The notes beneath the pieces are model-generated. The model worked only from the letters and a program-made list of their open reading frames with translations. It was not told the origin of the DNA and did not search any database. Below, piece after piece: positions 25,162 to 32,340 of a DNA stretch of 64,000 nucleotides. The translations under genes and the position numbers were made by a program. Positions within the stretch are counted from its first letter, which is position 1. Every line of letters starts with the position of its first letter. Source of the stretch: Gemmatimonadota bacterium (GTDB lineage: Bacteria; Gemmatimonadota; Gemmatimonadetes; Gemmatimonadales; GWC2-71-9); assembly GCA_020351775.1 (NCBI GenBank), contig CP070666.1, positions 1 to 64,000 on the forward strand, given 5' to 3'.

Positions 25162-25582
25162 GGCTAATTCGGACGTGACGACGGTAGTCGTTTATCTCGA
25201 CAGTGAAGTCCCCAGCGGCACGCACTACACCGTTGGGAAAGACTTCCAGTGTGGTGGGACTGGCATCGAGCACGTCGAGCCCGAACTCAGTGTCTTCGCC
25301 GAGGTAGCGCTCGCGGAAGATCGTAGCAGTATCGGCATCACGAATGATGTAGCTCTTGAGTGGCTCGCTGACTATGATGACGACAGGCCTGCGCTGTCGG
25401 GCGGCTACGAGCTGGGCGTACTGCAGGTCGGCGGCCACTGTACTGGCCGATCGGTTGACCTTGGCCCGACGGATGCTGGGCCCCAGCCTCCAGAAAGCGA
25501 CCGCCGTCAGGATCGCGATGATGGCAAGTACGACGACGAGCTCGACGAGCGTGAAGCCCCTATAGCTTTTCGAGAGATTCAT
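25127..25582 (-). CDS. GspH/FimT-like pseudopilin
   Basis: Prepilin of 151 residues with start ATG at 25580-25582, giving leader MNLSKSYRG before FTLVELVVVLAIIAILTAVA. An in-frame ATG 16 codons upstream lies above the predicted sigma-54 transcription start and is rejected. The C-terminal GspH-like domain ends with FTVEINDYRRHVRISRAGQI, the typical final strands of FimT/GspH minor pseudopilins. First gene of the four-gene pilin operon. No pilus ATPase, secretin or platform gene is in the window. Confidence 0.85.
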   Translation of the reverse strand: MNLSKSYRGFTLVELVVVLAIIAILTAVAFWRLGPSIRRAKVNRSASTVAADLQYAQLVAARQRRPVVIIVSEPLKSYIIRDADTATIFRERYLGEDTEFGLDVLDASPTTLEVFPNGVVRAAGDFTVEINDYRRHVRISRAGQIRITRSP

Positions 25583-25633
25583 CACAGGGCCTAGCCTGGC
25601 CAATCGGTGCGCACGAGTCAATCCCTTCACGAT

Positions 25634-25649
25634 TGCAAGAGCTACACCA
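25634..25649 (-). promoter_or_regulatory. Sigma-54 (-24/-12) promoter of the pilin operon
   Basis: On the complement the sequence is TGGTGTAGCTCTTGCA. It has the invariant GG and GC 10 bases apart, a perfect TTGCA at -12 and TGG at -24. The predicted start is about 25623, 41 bases before the GspH-like ATG. Sigma-54 control of pilin genes is common (PilR-dependent pilA). A TTGTCAGACAA palindrome lies just upstream at 25675-25685. Confidence 0.6.
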
Positions 25650-25674
25650 GCTCAGGTATCGACAATATAAGTGA

Positions 25675-25685
25675 TTGTCAGACAA
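25675..25685. promoter_or_regulatory. Short palindrome upstream of pilin promoter
   Basis: TTGTC-A-GACAA forms an 11-bp palindrome. An overlapping wider pair, GACAAT (25661-25666) and ATTGTC (25674-25679), is also present. It lies about 26-36 bp above the -24 element, nearer than usual for an enhancer, so the role is uncertain. Confidence 0.3.
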
Positions 25686-25819
25686 CTGGTTAGCCATCTG
25701 AAGTCTGGAGCTACCCCGCTCTCCCTGCGCACGGCAAACCGCGTGGGTATTCGCCAACTGCGGTAGGAGTTCGGTTGACGGGGGCCGGGTTTACTGCGGT
25801 GCGCATCCCGTGCCCGGAC

Positions 25820-27214
25820 CTAGGCTTCTGGGTCTTCGGTTCCCCGCTTCTCTCGCTGCTCCCGTTCCGGAGCTCGTTTGATCGGTATGCGGAGGCGGGC
25901 CCGGCATCCCGAACGGTCCTTGCGGTTCTCGACCGTGATACTACCTCGGTGCGCCTCGGCGATCTGCAGACAGAGTGCGAGGCCGATCCCTGAGCCCTTC
26001 TCTTTGGTGGTATAGAACGGCACGAAGAGATTGGATGTGTCGGGGACGCCAGGCCCCTCGTCTTCGACGAGCACCTCGAGGTGACCATTGGACGTGCGCC
26101 AGCCAACTCGGACCGCTCCGCCGGTCTCCAGCGCGGCGTCGACGGCGTTGTCCACCAGATTGATCAGTAGTTGGTCCAGTTGATCGCCGTCAGCCATGAT
26201 GTCCACGTCCCGTCCGGGGAGCACCTGCACTGAGAGACGTGTCTCGAGGCCAGCGATGCGGCGAATCCACGTCTCCACTTGCAGTGGTTTGAGAACCGGA
26301 GCAGGTAAGCGAGCCAGTCGCGCGTACGACGCCATGAATCTGCTCAAAGCGTCGGCGCGTGAGGCAATGATCGACAGGCCTTGTTGCAGGTCTTCGCCGG
26401 TCTCCGACTGTGCAGAAGCATTCCTGACGATTCTGGTCAGGCTATCTGCGATGGACCTGATAGGAGCCAGGGAGTTGTTGATCTCGTGACTGAGAACCCG
26501 AATCAGGCGTTTCCAGGCCTGGCGCTCTTCTTCACGTAGCACTCGGCTCAGATCGGACAACACGAGCAGATGGTGCGGACGGCCGTCCTGTCGGAACGTG
26601 CTGGTGCGCAGCTCCCAGCGACCCGATCCTCCTGGAAAACCGCGCTCCACGATGCGAGGTGTCTCTCCCTCGAGGCAGTCGGATATTCCGAGTTCTTCTG
26701 CGCTGAGCCCCTTCATACTGAGTGCTGAACGCGCCAGGATTCGCTCGCCACCGCGATTGACCAGCCGCAGTTTCCCGCTGTCGTCGAACGCCAGTACAGC
26801 GACATCGATTTCCTCCATGACTTTGCGCAGTAGTGCGGATGCCTCCAGTGCACCCAGTCGCTGCTGCCGCAGCGTCTCGCCCAAGGTGTTCGCCTCCAAC
26901 ATGGCGAGGCCGAGCGAGTCGTCGGTGCGGCGGCTGTGGGCACGCATCGAGTAGTCGCCTTCGTGAAGGGCGGCCAGCATGTTAGACAGCGTCTGCAGGG
27001 AACGGACGACTCGCTGACGGAGAGCAACTGCACACCCGATCCATGCTCCCCCCACCAGTATTGTGAGCGTCCATTGCACCTTGGCGGCGTATTCGCCGAT
27101 CCAGAGCAGGATGAGTGCAACCACGCTGCCGGGCAGCCCGGCCAGCAACGCTAGAGCGAGGATCAGTACGTCATAAGAGAGGCGCGACCGTCCCTGTTCC
27201 GATTGGTTTTTCAC
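25820..27214 (-). CDS. Sensor histidine kinase, NtrB/NtrY-like
   Basis: Inner-membrane kinase of 464 residues. Two helices close together (about 13-38 and 45-66) leave almost no periplasmic loop, which suggests sensing in the membrane or cytoplasm. A PAS-like domain follows at about 130-225. The phospho-acceptor is H243 in RVLSHEINNSLAP, the NtrB/NtrY type. The ATP-binding domain has the N box (INLVDNAVDAAL), G1 (VEDEGPGVPD), F box (FVPFYTTKEKG) and G2 (GSGIGLALCL). It overlaps the response regulator by 4 bp and is the last gene of the kinase-ATPase-regulator run. Confidence 0.93.
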   Translation of the reverse strand: MKNQSEQGRSRLSYDVLILALALLAGLPGSVVALILLWIGEYAAKVQWTLTILVGGAWIGCAVALRQRVVRSLQTLSNMLAALHEGDYSMRAHSRRTDDSLGLAMLEANTLGETLRQQRLGALEASALLRKVMEEIDVAVLAFDDSGKLRLVNRGGERILARSALSMKGLSAEELGISDCLEGETPRIVERGFPGGSGRWELRTSTFRQDGRPHHLLVLSDLSRVLREEERQAWKRLIRVLSHEINNSLAPIRSIADSLTRIVRNASAQSETGEDLQQGLSIIASRADALSRFMASYARLARLPAPVLKPLQVETWIRRIAGLETRLSVQVLPGRDVDIMADGDQLDQLLINLVDNAVDAALETGGAVRVGWRTSNGHLEVLVEDEGPGVPDTSNLFVPFYTTKEKGSGIGLALCLQIAEAHRGSITVENRKDRSGCRARLRIPIKRAPEREQREKRGTEDPEA

Positions 27215-28578
27215 AGGTCATAGCGTTGGAGTCGGCGATATAGAGCGCTCCGGCTCAGACCGAGCGCGTCGGCAGCATGACTGACGTTGCCCTCGTGCCG
27301 CTCGAGGGCCTTCTCGATAAGTAGCTTCTCCACCTCTTCCAGCGTGAGGTCCTCCATCCGGGAGCTATGACCAGCACTGGCGGCCAGGCCGAGATCGGGG
27401 CCCTGAACCTGATCGCCTTGGGCCAGCAGCACGGCACGCTCTACTGCATGCTCCAGTTCCCTTACGTTGCCCGGCCATGGGTGATCGAGCAGGAGTTGCG
27501 TTGCATCCGGCGTGAAGCCACGCATCTCCTTTCGATAGCGCGTCGCCTGCCGTCTCAGGAAGTGCATGGCGAGAATTGGTATGTCCTCGCGGCGGTCCCG
27601 CAGCGGTGGGATACGAACCTCGACTGTGTTCAAGCGATACAGCAGATCCTCGCGGAACCTGCCTGCAGCGACCTCCTCCTGAGGATTGGCGTTGGTCGCG
27701 GAGAGGATCCTCGCGTCGACACGACGGGTCTTGGAGGATCCAACTCGCTGCACTTCGCCGGTCTCGATTACACGGAGCAACGTTGCCTGCTGCTTCAATG
27801 GAACGTTCGCTATCTCATCCAGGAACAGCGTGCCACCGTCGGCCAGTTCAAACCTACCGACTCTGTCGCTCTTGGCGTCGGTGTACGCTCCCTTAACGTG
27901 CCCGAACAACTCGCTCTCAAAGACTCCCTCCGAGAGTCCCCCTACGTTCACGGCGACCAATCGTTTTGCGGAACGCTCGGAGGCGGCATGAAGCCAGCGC
28001 GCCACCACCTCTTTGCCGGTCCCGTGCTCACCGGTTATGAGCACGTTGGCTTCGGACGGACCGATTCGTTCCATTATTCTCAGCACTGGCTGCATGGCGC
28101 GTGATTCCGCGATGAGCTCCGGGAATCCCTCTTTGCGGAGCAGCCGATTCTCGTCTTCCAGCAACTGACTCCTTCGCAGCGCCTTCCCCAGCTCAACTTG
28201 CGTGTTGATGGTGGCGAGTAGTCGCGCGTTGTGCCACGGCTTCTCGATGTAGTCCTTTGCGCCGTGGCGCATAGCCTCGACCGCCCCCTCCACGCTGCCC
28301 CACGCAGTTATCACGATCACTGGCAGGCTCGCGTCCATCATCTGTAGCCGCGACAGCAGATCCATGCCCTCCAATCCTGAGGTTGTGTCGCGGGTGTAGT
28401 TCATGTCCATGAGGACGGCGTCGAAATCATTGCCCTCGACCGCTCTCAGTACACCACCCGGTGAAGTAGCGGTCTCTATGGCGTATCCTTCGCTCTTAAG
28501 CAAGAGACGCAACGCCTCCAGTACGTCTTGCTGATCGTCAGCGACGAGAATCCTGTGGGCAGGAGATCTATTCGACAG
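27211..28578 (-). CDS. Sigma-54-dependent response regulator (NtrC family), CTG start proposed
   Basis: Enhancer-binding activator with a receiver domain, AAA+ domain and Fis-type HTH. The first standard start codon in frame is TTG at 28512, but it would cut away the conserved start of the receiver. Above it the frame reads HRILVADDQQDVLEALRLLL, with the acidic pair, and stays open to 28590. No ATG, GTG or TTG occurs there; a CTG at 28576-28578 lies 6 bases after GAGGGGAG, so I extend to it (455 residues). The phospho-Asp lies in VLMDMNYTRD. AAA+ motifs: GEHGTGKE (Walker A), GAYTDA in place of GAFTGA, and GGTLFLDEI (Walker B). The HTH is VSHAADALGLSRSALYRRLQ. A sequence error that removed an ATG is the main alternative. 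Confidence 0.9.
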   Translation of the reverse strand: MSNRSPAHRILVADDQQDVLEALRLLLKSEGYAIETATSPGGVLRAVEGNDFDAVLMDMNYTRDTTSGLEGMDLLSRLQMMDASLPVIVITAWGSVEGAVEAMRHGAKDYIEKPWHNARLLATINTQVELGKALRRSQLLEDENRLLRKEGFPELIAESRAMQPVLRIMERIGPSEANVLITGEHGTGKEVVARWLHAASERSAKRLVAVNVGGLSEGVFESELFGHVKGAYTDAKSDRVGRFELADGGTLFLDEIANVPLKQQATLLRVIETGEVQRVGSSKTRRVDARILSATNANPQEEVAAGRFREDLLYRLNTVEVRIPPLRDRREDIPILAMHFLRRQATRYRKEMRGFTPDATQLLLDHPWPGNVRELEHAVERAVLLAQGDQVQGPDLGLAASAGHSSRMEDLTLEEVEKLLIEKALERHEGNVSHAADALGLSRSALYRRLQRYDL

Positions 28579-28593
28579 CGCTAGCTCCCCTCA

Positions 28594-29265
28594 CTAGCCG
28601 GCCGCGAGCCAACCGTCGTGCAGTTGAATGATGCGATTGCCGTACTTGGCGTAGTCTTCGTTGTGCGTGACCTGGATGATGGTGGTACCACCGTCATTCA
28701 GGTTCTTGAGCAAGTCCATGATCATCGTGCCCTGCGAAGAGTGCAGGGCCCCACATGGCTCGTCCGCGAGGATGAGCTTGGGGCTGGCCACCATCGCCCG
28801 TGCCACTGCTACCAGTTGTTGCTGTCCACCCGACAACTGAGTCGGGTAGAGATCCTTCTTCCCGACTATCTGAAACTTGTCCAGCGTGTCAGCCACGATT
28901 GCCTGACGCTCCGAGCGGCGCACGTTGCGGTACGAGAGGGGAATGTCGAGATTCTCGTACACGGTGAGATTGTCCAGCAGGTGGTATTGTTGGAAGACAA
29001 AACCGATGTACTGCTTGTGCAACTCGTTACGATACTTCGTCTTGAGTTCATGCACCGGGTTGTCGACGAAGTAGTACTCGCCGGACCACGCGCCGTCCAA
29101 CATCCCGAGGATGCCCAACAGGGTCGATTTGCCCGCCCCCGACGGCCCCATGATAGTCACGAACTCACCGTCTCTGATATCCAGCGTGATTTGCCGAAGC
29201 ACGTACTGCTTGGTCGCTCCGAGAGGATAGAACTTCTCAACGTTATGCAGCGAAATCATCGACAT
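28594..29265 (-). CDS. ABC transporter ATP-binding protein, LolD/MacB type, unusual D-loop
   Basis: ATPase of 223 residues with Walker A GPSGAGKS, Q-loop FVFQQYHLLD, signature LSGGQQQ, Walker B LILADEPCGALHSSQG and switch His in QVTHNED. The D-loop, normally NLDS after DEPTG, reads ALHS here, so the conserved Asp is replaced by His. The motif may be a lineage trait, as LHS-type D-loops seem to recur in relatives, but this is from memory. No permease gene is adjacent. It lies between the Ser/Thr kinase gene (79 bp gap) and the response regulator (about 15 bp gap), so it is probably in the same sigma-54 operon. Confidence 0.9.
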   Translation of the reverse strand: MSMISLHNVEKFYPLGATKQYVLRQITLDIRDGEFVTIMGPSGAGKSTLLGILGMLDGAWSGEYYFVDNPVHELKTKYRNELHKQYIGFVFQQYHLLDNLTVYENLDIPLSYRNVRRSERQAIVADTLDKFQIVGKKDLYPTQLSGGQQQLVAVARAMVASPKLILADEPCGALHSSQGTMIMDLLKNLNDGGTTIIQVTHNEDYAKYGNRIIQLHDGWLAAG

Positions 29266-29344
29266 GATCCTGGAGTGGTACGAAGAGGAATTTTAAGTGC
29301 GGGGCGCCGATTTTTCGACACCCGATGTTCGACAGGGCCCATTG

Positions 29345-30337
29345 CTAGCCCACTGTCAGGAGAGTCGCAGCGAGCATCGCTGTCCGTAACCACTTCGCGA
29401 TCCTCGGGCGGACACCGTGGTCCTCGGGGCCCGGTGGTGAGGCAGGACGCGGCTCTTGCAGCCCACGAGTCAGGGCCAGGGCGAATGATCGCGCTGCACG
29501 GAATCTCTGGTTGGGATCTACCGCAAGCGATCTGGCAACGGCCGCAGCGACCGAGTGGGGGATGTCGGACTGCTCTGTGCTTAGCTGCGGCACCGGGTCG
29601 CTGAACTTCTTGGCGACCACCGCCAGGGTAGTAGACCCCGTGAATATCGGCGACCCCGTCAGCATTTCGTACAAGACGCAGCCAAGACTATACAGATCAC
29701 TCCTGCCATCGATGTCACCCGCCCCGCCGGCCTGTTCGGGACTCATATAGGCGGGACTTCCCCAGACCTCGTCCGGATCACGGCGACTCATCGCCGTCAT
29801 GGTGGTGGCAATGCCGAAGTCCGCGAGCACAGCGTGTCCGTGGGACAGCAGAATGTTCTCAGGCTTGATATCGCGGTGCACGACACCTTGGTTGTGTGCG
29901 TAATCCAACGCCTCCAGCACGTCGAGTGCTATGCATACCGCTCGCCGGAGCGAAATCCTGCCCTCGCTGCGAAGCAGTGAGTGAAGCGATCCTTCGCTGA
30001 GGTAAGGAGTTATGTAATACAGCACCCCGTCGCGACAGTCGGAATCCAGCACCGGAAGGATGTGGGGGTGTTGCAGTCCGGCGGTCAACCGTATCTCGCC
30101 TAGGAATCGCTGCGGGTCTATGCGATCGGTGATCTCAGGGTGGAGTACCTTGATGGCGACCGGTCTTCCCAACTTCGCGTCGCGTGCCAGGTATACCGAT
30201 CCCATGCCTCCGTGGCCGAGTTGCCGATCGACCACGTAGCGGCCTGACAGTTGAGAGAGAAGGCGCGAGGTCGCAGCAGTCGGCTGCGGGCTCGATCCGG
30301 CGCTCCAGTTATTCCCGGCCGGTTCTACAGTGATCAT
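29345..30337 (-). CDS. Serine/threonine protein kinase, C-terminally short
   Basis: Hanks-type kinase with all core motifs: glycine loop (GHGGMGSVYLARD), ATP Lys (VAIKVLHP), catalytic loop (VVHRDIKPENILL), DFG (LADFGIA) and GSPAYMSPEQA. I begin it at ATG 30335-30337, behind AAAGGAAG. A longer frame to 30385 would start inside the predicted sigma-54 promoter and is rejected. After the kinase domain there is a short basic linker and the start of a membrane helix (TAMLAATLLTVG), then a stop. Relatives usually continue into a full helix and an extracytoplasmic sensor or TPR region, so this gene looks cut short. Confidence 0.88.
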   Translation of the reverse strand: MITVEPAGNNWSAGSSPQPTAATSRLLSQLSGRYVVDRQLGHGGMGSVYLARDAKLGRPVAIKVLHPEITDRIDPQRFLGEIRLTAGLQHPHILPVLDSDCRDGVLYYITPYLSEGSLHSLLRSEGRISLRRAVCIALDVLEALDYAHNQGVVHRDIKPENILLSHGHAVLADFGIATTMTAMSRRDPDEVWGSPAYMSPEQAGGAGDIDGRSDLYSLGCVLYEMLTGSPIFTGSTTLAVVAKKFSDPVPQLSTEQSDIPHSVAAAVARSLAVDPNQRFRAARSFALALTRGLQEPRPASPPGPEDHGVRPRIAKWLRTAMLAATLLTVG

Positions 30338-30380
30338 AGCTTCCTTTGGTGTGCTTGCGGCAACGGACGAAACCAATTGG

Positions 30381-30396
30381 CGCAATCGTCATGCCG
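30381..30396 (-). promoter_or_regulatory. Sigma-54 (-24/-12) promoter of the kinase-ATPase-NtrC-NtrB operon
   Basis: On the complement the sequence is CGGCATGACGATTGCG: GG-N10-GC with GGCA at -24 and TTGC at -12. The predicted start is about 30370, 33 bases before the kinase ATG. Because it would drive the activator gene itself, it implies autoregulation. It closely resembles the promoter at 34448-34463. Confidence 0.68.
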
Positions 30397-30470
30397 CGAT
30401 GATCGTTTGACCTAAGTGCTTATTTTTCAGCGACTTAACTGGCGAGGGGTCAGCTGGCGAACGGGATCTC

Positions 30471-30513
30471 GTGTCCATTCGCGGTATGTCGCAATCCCAA
30501 AACCGGACACTGT
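30471..30513 (-). promoter_or_regulatory. Putative enhancer (activator binding block) for the kinase operon
   Basis: Block 75-117 bp above the -24 element. It contains TGTCC (30472-30476) and GGACA (30505-30509) as inverted half-sites. The part ATCCCAAAACCGGACACTGT (30494-30513) matches 16 of 20 positions of the block at 34559-34578, which sits at nearly the same distance from the other sigma-54 promoter. GGTATGTCGCA (30483-30493) also matches its counterpart at 8 of 11. Distance and symmetry fit NtrC-type upstream activating sites. Confidence 0.6.
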
Positions 30514-30904
30514 CCCCGGTCGGACCAACCTGGAACGCTGCGGTGCCGGATCCAGATGCGCCCGCGGCACTACGCCGCTAATCTGGCGCTTCGTTCAGCC
30601 TGGAGACCCGACTCTACTGACGAGGATGGCCTACGCTCGCTTCCGGCTCAGCAGCTTTGCTCGCGCTATCGATGGTGATAGGTGGGCTCGCACCACCGGC
30701 GATGGCGTGACGCTACCGCTCGAGTGGGGGCACACACCAGGGTGATGATCCCGACGAAGCCTGCCAGCTAGACCCGCGACCGCGACCAGATGGTGGCTCG
30801 CAGGTTCCACGAGCTGTCGAACGCCGAACCGGTCGGGCCACTGCCACCAGCGCGTAGTGATCCCTGTCACTGTGGATTTACCGCCGTCGCTGCAACTAGG
30901 GGTA
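30514..30904. other. Apparent non-coding stretch
   Basis: Between the enhancer block and the OmpW/barrel-type gene I see no believable gene. Open frames of about 110 residues on either strand (30416-30745 plus; 30631-31026 minus) are Arg/Ser/Pro-rich, lack ribosome binding sites and show no motif. A decayed gene cannot be excluded. Confidence 0.5.
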
Positions 30905-30920
30905 TCGGATCTCGATCCGA
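30905..30920. promoter_or_regulatory. Inverted repeat upstream of the outer-membrane protein gene
   Basis: TCGGATC-TC-GATCCGA is a perfect 7-bp-arm palindrome 75 bp before the ATG at 30996. It could be an operator for the barrel gene. No clear -10/-35 pair was found beside it. Confidence 0.3.
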
Positions 30921-30995
30921 CTTTGGATAACGGCAATATCGGCCACTGCCGCGATGATGCGCTGGCGGCCGCCTCTGTCCACAGGGGGAGTAACG

Positions 30996-31637
30996 ATGCT
31001 GGAAATACTACGCAGCAGGTGCACATCTGTCCTTGCGGCAGCCCTCGTCACTGTTTGTCTGGCAGCGGGTTCAGTCCAGGGGCAGCGGATCGCATTAATT
31101 CCTGATATTGGTGTGTACATCCCAACTCAGGAGCTGATCAACGTTGTTGATGGAGGCACACTGCAGCAACAGATCAGTTTATCGGTCGGCGGCAAGCTGG
31201 ACATCTGGTTTGGCAACCGGGTAGGAATTCAAGCAACGGGCTCATACGCTCCGTCACAGCTATCGCTGACTGTCTCAGAGTTCGGTGTGAGTCCCGTCCA
31301 GGAGGATGCCAACATCTTCATGGGTAGCGGACGGTTGATGGTATACTTGATCCCGCCCACGAGTCCGGTGTCATTCTTGATCAACGGGGGAGTCGGGTTG
31401 GTGAACCGTAGTGGTGAAGCATATGCCGACCTGGACGATCAGACGGATGTTGGTGGTACGGTAGGTGCGACTATTGGCTTCCATCTAGGTAGGCTGATCC
31501 AGCTGAGGCTCTCAGGAGAAAGCTACATCTACAATCCCAGCTTCTACGACCAGACGGAGTTCCAGGGCTCCACGCAGAACGACATCAATCTGTCGTTCGG
31601 ATTTGGAATTCCGCTCTTGGGTCTAGGTTCAGGATAG
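30996..31637 (+). CDS. Outer-membrane beta-barrel protein
   Basis: Protein of 213 residues. The ATG at 30996 follows an AGGGGGAG ribosome binding site by 5 bases; an in-frame ATG 14 codons earlier lacks one. The signal peptide ends near GSVQGQR (about residue 30). The mature part alternates polar and hydrophobic residues in strands such as KLDIWFGNRVGIQATGSYA, GRLMVYLIPP and GRLIQLRLSGESYIYN, and it ends in a short hydrophobic strand (FGFGIPLLGLG). The size fits an 8-stranded barrel of the OmpA/OmpW-like class. It is the only plus-strand gene among the efflux and two-component genes. Confidence 0.8.
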   Translation: MLEILRSRCTSVLAAALVTVCLAAGSVQGQRIALIPDIGVYIPTQELINVVDGGTLQQQISLSVGGKLDIWFGNRVGIQATGSYAPSQLSLTVSEFGVSPVQEDANIFMGSGRLMVYLIPPTSPVSFLINGGVGLVNRSGEAYADLDDQTDVGGTVGATIGFHLGRLIQLRLSGESYIYNPSFYDQTEFQGSTQNDINLSFGFGIPLLGLGSG

Positions 31638-31744
31638 TGCTCGGTCCCGGTATCCCGTATCCTCGGTGCCCCGCGCTCTGGGATGCTAGAGTCGGGAAAG
31701 AACAGTCGCCGGGGCAGCGGGCTACCGGGACCACTGTACTGTCT

Positions 31745-32236
31745 TCAACGCACTCCGAATCGTCTCAGGATTGATGCCTCGGGTTGCTGCCGGGCCAGGA
31801 TCTGATGGCAGGCAGTGCAGCTGTCGTTGGTCTTCCTACCCTCTGCCGACTCGTGCCTCTCGAAGTGACAGCGAAAGCACCCGGTGAAGCCGGTATGGCC
31901 GATATTGTCCGGGTACATAGCCCACTCAATACTCATGGCTGGGAAGACGTTCCGCTTGTACACTCCCAGGAGTCCTGCTCCCGACTTCTCGATGTCGACC
32001 CGTCTTGATTCGGGGATATCCGGATGTTCTTCTTGGCAGAATTGCAGCAGTATTGCCGGCATGCGCACCAGCCAACCTTTCTTGGGAGCGAAGTGCATAC
32101 GTTGAGGCTCCGGTTCCGCTTCTCTCGTGTGCCCGCGGTGTTGCAGCGGACGGCGATTTTCGGCAACGTATGGCTGACGTGGCGTCGGCGAAACCGCTGC
32201 TGCAGGAGTGCTCTGGCACCGGTTAGAGAAAGCCAC
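31745..32236 (-). pseudogene. Remnant of a NapC/NirT-like multihaem cytochrome c
   Basis: The last 70 or so residues of this frame are clearly from a cytochrome c: LLGVYKRNVFPAMSIEWAMY, then DNIGHTGFTGCFRCHFERHE and DSCTACHQILA, with two CxxCH haem motifs. In family members this is the C-terminal end of a protein with four or more haems and an N-terminal membrane anchor. Here the sequence upstream (about 32100-32340) has no haem motif, no anchor and no good start, so the front is missing or decayed. The frame's own first codon at 32236 is not convincing. It lies 104 bp after the ATPase gene of the HlyD operon. Confidence 0.6.
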
Positions 32237-32340
32237 CGGTAGCCGCCGTTTCGGTGACTACCCGTGGCTTGCGATAGCGGGGGCAAGCTGGTGACCCACC
32301 GCCTCCCACGGCGGATCACCGTACGGCGTCTCGCCCTCGA

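Noticed and set aside
30416-31026. Open frames in the gap before the outer-membrane protein gene
   Set aside because: Both strands give Arg/Ser-rich products without ribosome binding sites or motifs; they also cover regulatory DNA.
32282-32297. Third sigma-54-like site (complement GGGTCACCAGCTTGCC) before the cytochrome remnant
   Set aside because: GG-N10-GC spacing fits, but the -24 side is poor and no enhancer block lies upstream.
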